Shown piece by piece: positions 1 to 5,096 of a stretch of 5,096 nt of DNA (the first letter of the stretch is position 1; every line of letters starts with the position of its first letter). The notes beneath the pieces are model-generated. The model worked only from the letters and a program-made list of their open reading frames with translations. It did no database searches and had not been told where the DNA came from. The translations under genes and the position numbers were made by a program. The stretch is from Cyanobacteria bacterium UBA8803 (GTDB lineage: Bacteria; Cyanobacteriota; Cyanobacteriia; Cyanobacteriales; Coleofasciculaceae), in assembly GCA_003505715.1 (NCBI GenBank), contig DNXU01000159.1:1-5096 (forward strand). Direction: 5' to 3'.

Positions 1-18
1 AGAGGAAGAAGATAAGAG

Positions 19-47
19 GGGTTATCGAGTCGGATTTGGTATAACCC
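19..47. other. 7-bp inverted repeat, weak terminator candidate
   Basis: GGGTTAT at 19-25 and ATAACCC at 41-47 are perfect reverse complements separated by 15 bases. The repeat lies about 60 bp past the stop codon of the large minus-strand gene, so it could be part of its transcript end. Read on the minus strand, the stem is followed by a pyrimidine-rich stretch (CCTCTTATCTTCTTCC) rather than a clean T run. It is therefore a poor match to an intrinsic terminator. It could equally belong to a gene left of the window. Confidence 0.25.
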
Positions 48-52
48 ACATC

Positions 53-98
53 CCCCATTCCCCATACCCCATACCCCATTCCCCATTCCCCATTCCCC
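53..98. repeat. Heptanucleotide tandem array (ATTCCCC/ATACCCC), STRR type
   Basis: Six head-to-tail 7-bp units occupy 57-98: ATTCCCC, ATACCCC twice, then ATTCCCC three times. A partial unit of C residues precedes them from 52. The only variation is T or A at the third base. Heptamer arrays of this kind (short tandemly repeated repetitive sequences) are typical of cyanobacterial intergenic DNA. The array ends 8 bp before the stop codon of the large minus-strand gene, so it lies in that gene's 3' untranslated region if transcription reads through. On that strand it is seven runs of at least four G separated by 3-nt spacers, which is a classic G-quadruplex pattern. Confidence 0.93.
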
Positions 99-106
99 AA
101 ATGATA

Positions 107-3100
107 TCAAGCCCACTGATTGAAGCGAGCAATCCAGTTTTGCAGCACAGCAATAATTTGCTCTCGTCGCCGCTCAAAGTTAGCAGCAATGCCGATAAAG
201 AGAATGCCCACAATTAAACCAATGACCCATTTAGAGAAGGGATAGCGGACACTTAAAACCACTAACTGATAAAAAACAGTGAGCAAAAAAGTAGCCGTAC
301 CCACAAATAGAAAAGCTCGTACTCGCAGCCCCAATCCAGCAAAGATCGCAATAATACCCATAAGGCCAGGAAGTAGTCCAGTTTCTTGGTGAAATAATAA
401 AGCCACCAGGCAGATCAGAACACTACCCAGTAAGCGGAGGTGGTGACGCGCCTTACGAGACTGGGACATTCTCAAACCCGGATCGACTTGGGCAATATAG
501 AGTAAGGATAAGCCCAGCATGGTAGCATACCATAAGGGATCTATCAGCTGTTGGCTGCCAAAAAAACGCAAAATCGCCCAATCAATAAACAATAAACTCA
601 TATAACTCCAGCGTAAATTTGACTGACGGTGCGCTACCCAGCCATAAAAACCAGCAACCACCAGCAAATTGATAGAGGAAATTGTTTGACTGTTGACCCA
701 AACCGTTAGCAACGGAGATACCATGGCATAATGCTGCCAAGGTCTAGAATTCCATCCCCACCCTCTCCAGGGCAATTGGTAGATAATAAAGGCGATCGCA
801 CAAGCAATCATGACTCTCCAAGGATCTAACACGCTCAACTGAGTCCAGGTGAGACGTGCATAGATGCCTGTGCCTAAAATTTCTATTAATCCCGCGTATA
901 CCCAGGAGTCGGAGGGGGTGAGGAAGTGAGGGGGTGAAGAATTTTGCTTTTCTGGTTGCCCACTCCTTGCCTTGCGATCGCGTCCCTGTAGTAAAGCGTA
1001 AACCGCTAGCACCCAACTTATCGCAATACCAACGGGTCTTAAGTTGGGCATGGTTCCTAGTGCCATCCCTGCACCCAGCACCATCAGACAACTGCCAATA
1101 GCCCAATGGATGTGAGCTGTGGTTTCAATTTCGGTGATGCTAAAGTTAAGTAAGATGGGATTAACCCGCGACTGCCAAAACCAGGCTAGGGAACGGTAAA
1201 CAATTGCGATCGCGGTAGCTACGACAGCAAAAATCGTAAAGGCATCAGCCGGACTGCCTCCTGATGCCTGAAACATTTGATAAATGACTAGTTCATACCA
1301 GGCGATCGAAATTGCCGCCAGGGATAGATAACTAATACCCTTCCATTCCCAACGGCGACGCCCTACCCCAATGCCAGTTAAGGCAGCACCAAGGGTGAGA
1401 AATCCGGTATAAGGGGTAAAGTATTCAACCCGCAAGCCAATACCAATTAGGGCGTAAAGTAAAGGCAAAATTTCCAAACTTGCCAATCTGGTCATAGGAA
1501 GTCTGGAGTCGGAAGTCGGGAGTCGGGAAGAGGAAATGGCAGATTGCCGTGCTAGCCACCAGTCGGTTAGGAATAAGGTCAGCAGTGCCAGAATGATGTT
1601 AGCGATAGCCAGAACTAAAGTTGAACCATGAGCTAGAAGAATCAGCTCTGCCATACCAAGTTCAACAGTCCAACTGATACCGTAAACTGTAGCATCGGTA
1701 GGTTTTTGCCAGCAACGATAGAGGATAGCACTGCCGAGTAGGACAGATGTAATGAGGTATTCCCAATTTCCAGAGACAAGTTCCAGGTAACTCCAGAAGC
1801 TTTGTAGGGTTAGCATTAATAATTCCACACTACACAAAGCTATCGCCCAGGTGTCACAGGATTGAGCATAGAGGGCGGCTAGGGTGCCAGGGCGTTGCCC
1901 TAACCAACTCCGTAGCAACCACAATCCTAGGGTAGCGATCGCGCCGACTAAAGACCAATCTGCTACTGAAAGTTGGGGTAATCCAGGGATACCTTCCCAA
2001 AGCAGTACCCCACCATAACTCAGACCAACTCCAATCGTAATTAAAGCTGCGGCTAACTGTTTCAAATAGCGAGTGTTCAGCCACATCAATGTCGTGGCAA
2101 CGGCTAAGCTAATCAGTCTTACCCCTGGGAATGGCAGGGTTAGAAATTGTGCCATGCCCAAGGCGATCGCACTCCACCAGGATGCTTGCTGCCGTCGCGG
2201 TTCGCTGCTGTAGCTGGCAACTCCCGTGAGTGTGAGGGGAGTTAACAACCATAACAGTCCCCATTGTTGAGGAGGAGAGGTGAGAGTGAAGGTAGAGGGA
2301 AATATCTCATGCCACAGCAAGACGTAACTGAGTCCGGCTAGGACAAAACCAATATGCCAGCAACCGCGATACCAGAAAATAGGGGGGTGGGGGATGCTGA
2401 GAGTCCATTCTGCTATCGTTAGAGCGAGTAATATTGCTGCCCAGTATGGTTGGCTGAGATTGGGGAACCAAGTGTTAATGGTGGAGCATAGGGTTAGTAA
2501 GCCTGTAATGTGGGTGAGGTAGATGAGGGGAACTCGGATGGGACGATGGCGGTGGGTGACAATGGCGAGGGTGATGGTGGACAGGAATAAATTTAGCGAT
2601 CGCGTCGTGGGATGGAGAGTAGCGATCGCAGTTAAGATCGCACCCAGCACGAGGGTCAGTCCTTCACCAAAACGAGCCAGTTTCAGTTGTTCTTTACGAT
2701 AGAGCCAATCCGTCCCACCTACCCAGAAAATAACATAAGGAAAGAGTGCCAAGCTGAGTAAAGCCTGGGGAGATGAACCCGTGAGTTGGGTTAAGATGGC
2801 GATCGCATCTTGTTGTAAGGGTAACGGTAGCAAGCGCCACAGCAAGAATAGTACTTGCAGACCAATGCTAAAAATAGCCGCCAAATCCCGACGCCGCCCA
2901 GAATACTGCAAGCGCTGGGCGAAAAACGATATACCCAGTCCGCTAACCGCAGTCGCTTGCCAGGGAAAAGTCTCTTTGAGGGCAACCCACCAGCCAATGA
3001 GTAATAATCCTCCACCAATGGCATCCCAAAGTTGAGAACCAAAGGATAAAGCCGAGTCCCGTGATGTTTCTGGGGGTTTACCCAGTCGTGCCAACAGCCA

Positions 3101-4039
3101 ACCACAAGTACCAATAGCTAACCCAAGTTGGACAATAGGCAGGTGAACTATAAAAATCCCCCTTACCAGCAGTACGGTTAGGGCGTAGATAACTACAGAA
3201 CTGCCAGTTGGGGCGTTAGGTAGGATGCCTCTTGCTAATGTTGGGCGTGAGGGACGAGGGGATGGAGTGGGTTTAGGGCGTTTGGGGAGGAGAATAGCAG
3301 TTCCCATCACCCCTAAATAGACCGCTAGCATGGGAAATCCCGACCACTGCCAACCCCAGTGCAAGTAACTCAACCATAAAATCAAAGCGGTGCGAGAGGT
3401 GAGGCGTGAGGAGTCATCTCGAACGGCTTTATTAAGAATAGTAACAGCAGTGAGGGTAAAAGCAGCGACACCCACCTCCAGCCATTCCCAGGCATCATAC
3501 CACAAACCAAAGCTATCCATTGCCCAAAAATTAACTGGCACTAAGAGGAGGGCAATGAGTTGCAAAGTTTGAGCGGTTAACTGCAAACTGCGTTGCTGAC
3601 CAGCCCAAAAGCTAATTCCCCAGGAAATCATAGTGTATCCCCACAATACGCCATACTGTCCGATCGGGGGAAAATTCTGCCATTGCGTAGCCGCTAGTAC
3701 CCCAGAAGAGACCACCACCAGGAAGACACCCAGAAACAGCAGCCACCGCACGCTGAGTTCATCTTGAAAGGATTGCCAAATATTGGATAGGAGTGAGGGA
3801 GTAGGAAGTGGAGGGGGTACTTCAACTTGGGGAGGGGGTATAGGTTGAGGAATAGGTACACTAGAGACAACAGCTGGTTGCGGTAGAGGGCAGGATAAAT
3901 AGACATGACTTAACCGCTTTACCTGGGTATTGCTAATCAAACCCAAGCGCAACCAGGCATCTAGACCTTCTAGCAATTCAGGTTGCGATGCTGAAACGGT
4001 GACTTCAATTCTGAGAGGTCGGTTGGGTTGAGAGGACAT
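107..4039 (-). CDS. Giant polytopic membrane protein, DUF2157-like, function unknown
   Basis: This gene encodes about 1310 residues, almost entirely hydrophobic segments, so it is an integral membrane protein with roughly thirty or more predicted spans (estimated by eye). Order of parts: a soluble head at about residues 9-50 with an amphipathic stretch (ELLEGLDAWLRLGLIS); a proline-rich linker at about 51-84; the first span at about 98-117 (WLLFLGVFLVVVSSGVLAA); a basic proline loop at about 252-268; a repeat-derived loop near 838-847; another low-complexity polar loop at about 1022-1046; and a basic tail after about 1287 (NFERRREQIIAVLQNW) that is probably cytoplasmic. From memory, the head, the first span and the C-terminal motif (FLLTVFYQLVVLSVRYPFSKW) match large cyanobacterial proteins annotated as DUF2157-containing. 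No enzyme motif was seen. The ATG at 4039 is preferred because the conserved-looking sequence begins just after it (SSQPNRPLRIEV). A GTG at 4114 would add 25 polar residues. Neither start has a Shine-Dalgarno sequence. The gene looks monocistronic in the window and is divergent from the protease gene. Confidence 0.88.
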   Translation of the reverse strand: MSSQPNRPLRIEVTVSASQPELLEGLDAWLRLGLISNTQVKRLSHVYLSCPLPQPAVVSSVPIPQPIPPPQVEVPPPLPTPSLLSNIWQSFQDELSVRWLLFLGVFLVVVSSGVLAATQWQNFPPIGQYGVLWGYTMISWGISFWAGQQRSLQLTAQTLQLIALLLVPVNFWAMDSFGLWYDAWEWLEVGVAAFTLTAVTILNKAVRDDSSRLTSRTALILWLSYLHWGWQWSGFPMLAVYLGVMGTAILLPKRPKPTPSPRPSRPTLARGILPNAPTGSSVVIYALTVLLVRGIFIVHLPIVQLGLAIGTCGWLLARLGKPPETSRDSALSFGSQLWDAIGGGLLLIGWWVALKETFPWQATAVSGLGISFFAQRLQYSGRRRDLAAIFSIGLQVLFLLWRLLPLPLQQDAIAILTQLTGSSPQALLSLALFPYVIFWVGGTDWLYRKEQLKLARFGEGLTLVLGAILTAIATLHPTTRSLNLFLSTITLAIVTHRHRPIRVPLIYLTHITGLLTLCSTINTWFPNLSQPYWAAILLALTIAEWTLSIPHPPIFWYRGCWHIGFVLAGLSYVLLWHEIFPSTFTLTSPPQQWGLLWLLTPLTLTGVASYSSEPRRQQASWWSAIALGMAQFLTLPFPGVRLISLAVATTLMWLNTRYLKQLAAALITIGVGLSYGGVLLWEGIPGLPQLSVADWSLVGAIATLGLWLLRSWLGQRPGTLAALYAQSCDTWAIALCSVELLMLTLQSFWSYLELVSGNWEYLITSVLLGSAILYRCWQKPTDATVYGISWTVELGMAELILLAHGSTLVLAIANIILALLTLFLTDWWLARQSAISSSRLPTSDSRLPMTRLASLEILPLLYALIGIGLRVEYFTPYTGFLTLGAALTGIGVGRRRWEWKGISYLSLAAISIAWYELVIYQMFQASGGSPADAFTIFAVVATAIAIVYRSLAWFWQSRVNPILLNFSITEIETTAHIHWAIGSCLMVLGAGMALGTMPNLRPVGIAISWVLAVYALLQGRDRKARSGQPEKQNSSPPHFLTPSDSWVYAGLIEILGTGIYARLTWTQLSVLDPWRVMIACAIAFIIYQLPWRGWGWNSRPWQHYAMVSPLLTVWVNSQTISSINLLVVAGFYGWVAHRQSNLRWSYMSLLFIDWAILRFFGSQQLIDPLWYATMLGLSLLYIAQVDPGLRMSQSRKARHHLRLLGSVLICLVALLFHQETGLLPGLMGIIAIFAGLGLRVRAFLFVGTATFLLTVFYQLVVLSVRYPFSKWVIGLIVGILFIGIAANFERRREQIIAVLQNWIARFNQWA
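912..937. repeat. Imperfect G-rich direct repeat inside the membrane-protein gene
   Basis: GAGGGGGTGA occurs at 912-921 and again at 928-937 (16-bp offset), within a purine-rich run from about 906 to 940. On the coding strand it gives a polar proline/serine loop (NSSPPHFLTPSDSW) between hydrophobic segments. The base composition and wording resemble intergenic cyanobacterial short repeats rather than the surrounding gene, so it is probably a second low-complexity insertion accommodated in a loop. Confidence 0.55.
1501..1528. repeat. Heptamer array (GTCGGGA) inside the membrane-protein reading frame
   Basis: Four contiguous 7-bp units are visible: GTCTGGA, GTCGGAA, GTCGGGA and GTCGGGA, followed by a diverged AGAGGAA. 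The array lies in frame within the large minus-strand gene and encodes the peptide SRLPTSDSRLP, the short 7-residue periodicity expected when a 7-bp unit is read through three frames. The residues fall in a polar loop near residues 838-847, between membrane segments. Because 7 is not a multiple of 3, gain or loss of one unit would shift the frame. Confidence 0.85.
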
Positions 4040-4055
4040 GGCGTTAGGAGGAGTA

Positions 4056-4064
4056 CTTATACCA
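4056..4064 (-). promoter_or_regulatory. Possible extended -10 promoter of the membrane-protein gene
   Basis: Read on the minus strand, 4064-4056 is TGGTATAAG, matching the extended -10 pattern TGnTATAAT at all but the last base. A start site about 7 nt downstream would fall near 4048 and leave a leader of only about 10 nt before the ATG at 4039, consistent with the lack of a Shine-Dalgarno sequence there. No good -35 element lies at the right distance. If real, it excludes the upstream GTG start at 4114. Confidence 0.25.
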
Positions 4065-4175
4065 GATCGATCGTTGCGCTGGTTGCAACTACTTATCTCT
4101 CTGGCGTGTGCCACTTATGCAAAAAGTCTACTGCTTCCCGAGCCAAGATGGGCAATAATATCAAATCCAGTATAT

Positions 4176-4218
4176 GTAGGCTAATATAGATTTTCTTGAA
4201 AATATTAACCACGCCTAC
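4176..4218. other. Bulged intergenic hairpin (16 bp of stem in three blocks)
   Basis: GTAGGC (4176-4181) pairs with GCCTAC (4213-4218), TAAT (4182-4185) pairs with ATTA (4204-4207), and ATTTTC (4190-4195) pairs with GAAAAT (4198-4203) around a tiny loop. Unpaired bulges are ATAG on the left and ACCAC on the right. The element lies between divergent genes, so a role as a terminator for either is unlikely. It might be an operator, a leader-RNA structure or a remnant of a small inverted-repeat element. Confidence 0.5.
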
Positions 4219-4318
4219 TAGACTATAAGCAAAGAAGTACGGAAGATAATCAAGCCCTCAAAATTAGAAGAAAAGATAAAAGATTTAGAGATAACACAAA
4301 ATATTATAGATAATGATT

Positions 4319-4330
4319 TTATAATTATAA
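4319..4330 (+). promoter_or_regulatory. 12-bp palindrome containing a perfect -10 hexamer
   Basis: TTATAATTATAA is a perfect palindrome and contains TATAAT at 4320-4325, which could act as a -10 box for the protease gene about 175 bp downstream. No convincing -35 hexamer is seen 16-18 bp upstream, and in DNA this AT-rich such a match can arise by chance. The symmetry would allow an equivalent minus-strand reading. Confidence 0.25.
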
Positions 4331-4487
4331 ACCGTAGTTAACTGATGGCAAAGATGATGCCTTTAGGTTATCTAAATTTATTAATGCTAGAGGAATAATT
4401 TTAACAGTTATGGCGTAATTAAAAGCTAAAACTTTAGAGATTTTAAAAGGTTGCGCCGATTATCAAAATAACTGAGTTTCCAGCTTC

Positions 4488-4494
4488 GGAGGTG
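4488..4494 (+). promoter_or_regulatory. Shine-Dalgarno sequence of the protease gene
   Basis: GGAGGTG lies 5 bases upstream of the ATG at 4500 and is close to the ideal anti-16S complement. It fixes the protease start and contrasts with the membrane-protein gene, which has no such site. Confidence 0.85.
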
Positions 4495-4499
4495 TCCTA

Positions 4500-4991
4500 A
4501 TGAATAGCACCGATACGGCGATTTCCCAAAACCCGGTTGTAGTCATCGGCTATGGGAATAGCCTACGGAGTGACGATGGAGTTGGTCAATTAGTGGCAAC
4601 CCAGGTACAAGGGTGGGAATTGCCCTCCCTCAGAGTACTAGCCGTACACCAATTAACTCCAGAACTGGCTGAAACCCTAGAGAGCGCTAAATACGCAATT
4701 TTTATCGATGCCTGTCCGGTTTCTGAGGCAGAAACTGATAGTGCAGGAGGAAGCCACGGCGTACAAGTATGTCCCCTTCAACCAATGGATGCCGAAAATT
4801 TCAGTATGGGACATGTTAGCGACCCGCGATCGCTCCTAGCATTAACTCAAGTAGTCTACGGCCATTCTCCCCCAGCATGGTTAATTACCATCCCAGCCAT
4901 TAACTTCGAGTTCGGCGAAAACCTATCCCCCCTTGCCCAACAGGGAGTCACTCTTGCCCTAAATGAGATTCGCCACTTATTAGCTAATTAG
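4500..4991 (+). CDS. Hydrogenase maturation protease, HoxW-like (HyaD/HybD family)
   Basis: The product is 163 residues, the usual size for this nickel-dependent endopeptidase family. In characterised members the enzyme removes a C-terminal peptide from the [NiFe]-hydrogenase large subunit after nickel insertion, in the cytoplasm. The N-terminal signature GYGNSLRSDDGVG is at residues 17-29. By position, Asp26, Asp70 (in IFIDAC) and His105 (in MGHVSDPRSL) correspond to the metal-binding Glu16, Asp62 and His93 of E. coli HybD, so all three ligands appear present and the enzyme should be active. The GYGN..R.DDGVG form and the HQLTPELAE segment at 50-58 resemble HoxW of the cyanobacterial bidirectional hydrogenase more than the uptake-type HupW, but this is a recollection-based judgement. 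The start is supported by GGAGGTG at 4488-4494. No hydrogenase structural or hyp genes are in the window, so it is solitary here. A heptamer array begins on the last base of its TAG stop. Confidence 0.92.
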   Translation: MNSTDTAISQNPVVVIGYGNSLRSDDGVGQLVATQVQGWELPSLRVLAVHQLTPELAETLESAKYAIFIDACPVSEAETDSAGGSHGVQVCPLQPMDAENFSMGHVSDPRSLLALTQVVYGHSPPAWLITIPAINFEFGENLSPLAQQGVTLALNEIRHLLAN

Positions 4992-5046
4992 TTGTTGGTT
5001 GTTTGTTGTTTGTTGTTTGTTGTTTGTTGTTTGTTGTTTGTTGTTG
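4991..5046. repeat. Heptanucleotide tandem array (GTTGTTT)
   Basis: Eight 7-bp units are present: GTTGTTG, six perfect GTTGTTT units (4998-5039), and GTTGTTG again. The first base is the G of the protease TAG stop codon, so the array directly abuts the gene and forms the start of its 3' untranslated region. The near-perfect identity of the six inner units implies recent expansion or homogenisation by slippage. No terminator hairpin was seen between the stop codon and the array. Confidence 0.95.
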
Positions 5047-5081
5047 GTGATTGGTGATTGGTGATTGGTGATTGGTGATTG
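5047..5081. repeat. Heptanucleotide tandem array (GTGATTG)
   Basis: Five perfect GTGATTG units follow the GTTGTTT array with no spacer and in the same 7-bp register. The last 15 bases of the window (GATTTCCCACAAACA) leave the pattern. This is a second STRR type fused to the first. Confidence 0.95.
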
Positions 5082-5096
5082 GATTTCCCACAAACA

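Larger units (their letters stand above)
4040..4499. other. AT-rich divergent intergenic region, no intact gene
   Basis: This gap of about 460 bp separates the starts of the two divergent genes and must hold both promoters. Next to the membrane gene it is of mixed composition, and from about 4150 it becomes strongly AT-rich. It contains the bulged hairpin, the TATAAT palindrome and a weak TTGAAA (4196-4201) with TAGACT 17 bp downstream. It also contains two overlapping open stretches that read like protein: frame A at 4222-4341 (SKEVRKIIKPSKLEE) and frame B at 4338-4475 (DAFRLSKFINARG) with an internal TAA at 4416. Neither has a credible start or Shine-Dalgarno sequence, so they are at most remnants of a decayed gene. 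No tRNA or known riboswitch was recognised. Confidence 0.7.
792..4833. repeat. Nine dispersed HIP1 palindromes (GCGATCGC)
   Basis: Exact GCGATCGC octamers start at 792, 974, 1206, 1935, 2163, 2596, 2622, 2799 and 4826. A random sequence of this length would be expected to hold about 0.08 (5096/65536). HIP1 over-representation is a well-known signature of many cyanobacterial genomes. Eight copies are inside the membrane-protein gene and one is inside the protease gene. None is in the AT-rich intergenic region, which fits HIP1's usual enrichment in genes and suggests both genes are long-resident. Confidence 0.95.

Noticed and set aside
22..213. Minus-strand open frame of 63 codons ending in a Gly/Trp/Met repeat
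   Set aside because: Its C-terminal half is just translation of the heptamer array (GNGEWGMG pattern), and its N-terminal half overlaps the end of the large gene out of frame.
2781..3572. Plus-strand open frames at 2781-3035 and 3390-3572
   Set aside because: They run antisense to the clear hydrophobic coding sequence of the large gene, lack Shine-Dalgarno sequences and have shadow-like composition rich in Ser, Arg and Lys.
744..3906. Alternative-frame minus-strand open frames at 744-1106, 1854-2084, 2791-3114 and 3694-3906
   Set aside because: All overlap the large membrane-protein gene in another frame and show no recognisable domain or start signal.
4040..4114. GTG at 4114 as the start of the membrane-protein gene
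   Set aside because: The extra 25 residues are polar and nondescript, no Shine-Dalgarno sequence precedes the GTG, and a possible extended -10 promoter lies downstream of it. It is not fully excluded.
4345..4398. 17-codon ATG-started frame (MAKMMPLGYLNLLMLEE)
   Set aside because: It has no Shine-Dalgarno sequence upstream, is preceded closely by a stop, and lies where a different frame looks more protein-like.
4040..4499. LexA- or NtcA-type operator for the protease gene
   Set aside because: AGTACT (4052-4057) and AGTAC (4236-4240) occur, but without the paired half-sites at the required spacing, and no GTA-N8-TAC was found.
4991..5081. Possible CRISPR array
   Set aside because: The units are 7 bp, contiguous and without spacers; this is a simple tandem repeat.

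Overview
The window looks cyanobacterial. Nine exact copies of the palindrome GCGATCGC (HIP1) occur in about 5.1 kb, several short tandem arrays with 7-bp units are present, and one gene encodes a hydrogenase maturation protease of the type found beside the bidirectional (Hox) hydrogenase. The heptamer arrays are the kind known as STRRs in filamentous and other cyanobacteria. The genus cannot be fixed from this sequence.

Layout from left to right: (i) 1-106 is a short 3' flank with a 7-bp inverted repeat and an array of CCCC tracts separated by 3-nt spacers, which on the minus strand is a strong G-quadruplex pattern. (ii) 107-4039 (minus strand, possibly extending to 4114) is one very large gene. 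It encodes a polytopic membrane protein of about 1310 residues with a small soluble N-terminal head, a proline-rich linker, dozens of hydrophobic segments and a basic C-terminal tail. It resembles cyanobacterial proteins annotated as DUF2157-type and has no known biochemical function. (iii) 4040-4499 is an AT-rich divergent intergenic region of about 460 bp. It carries a bulged hairpin, a 12-bp palindrome containing TATAAT, and a stretch that reads like broken coding sequence. (iv) 4500-4991 (plus strand) is an intact protease gene of 163 codons with a good Shine-Dalgarno sequence. (v) 4991-5081 holds two different heptamer arrays joined in the same 7-bp register, starting on the last base of the protease stop codon.

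The two genes are divergently transcribed and nothing in the sequence links their functions. No hydrogenase structural genes are present, so the protease substrate must be encoded elsewhere if the enzyme is active. I found no convincing new multi-gene system. The unusual signals are the heptamer repeats: one sits inside the reading frame of the large membrane protein, where a change of one unit would shift the frame, and another places G-quadruplex-forming sequence just after that gene's stop codon.
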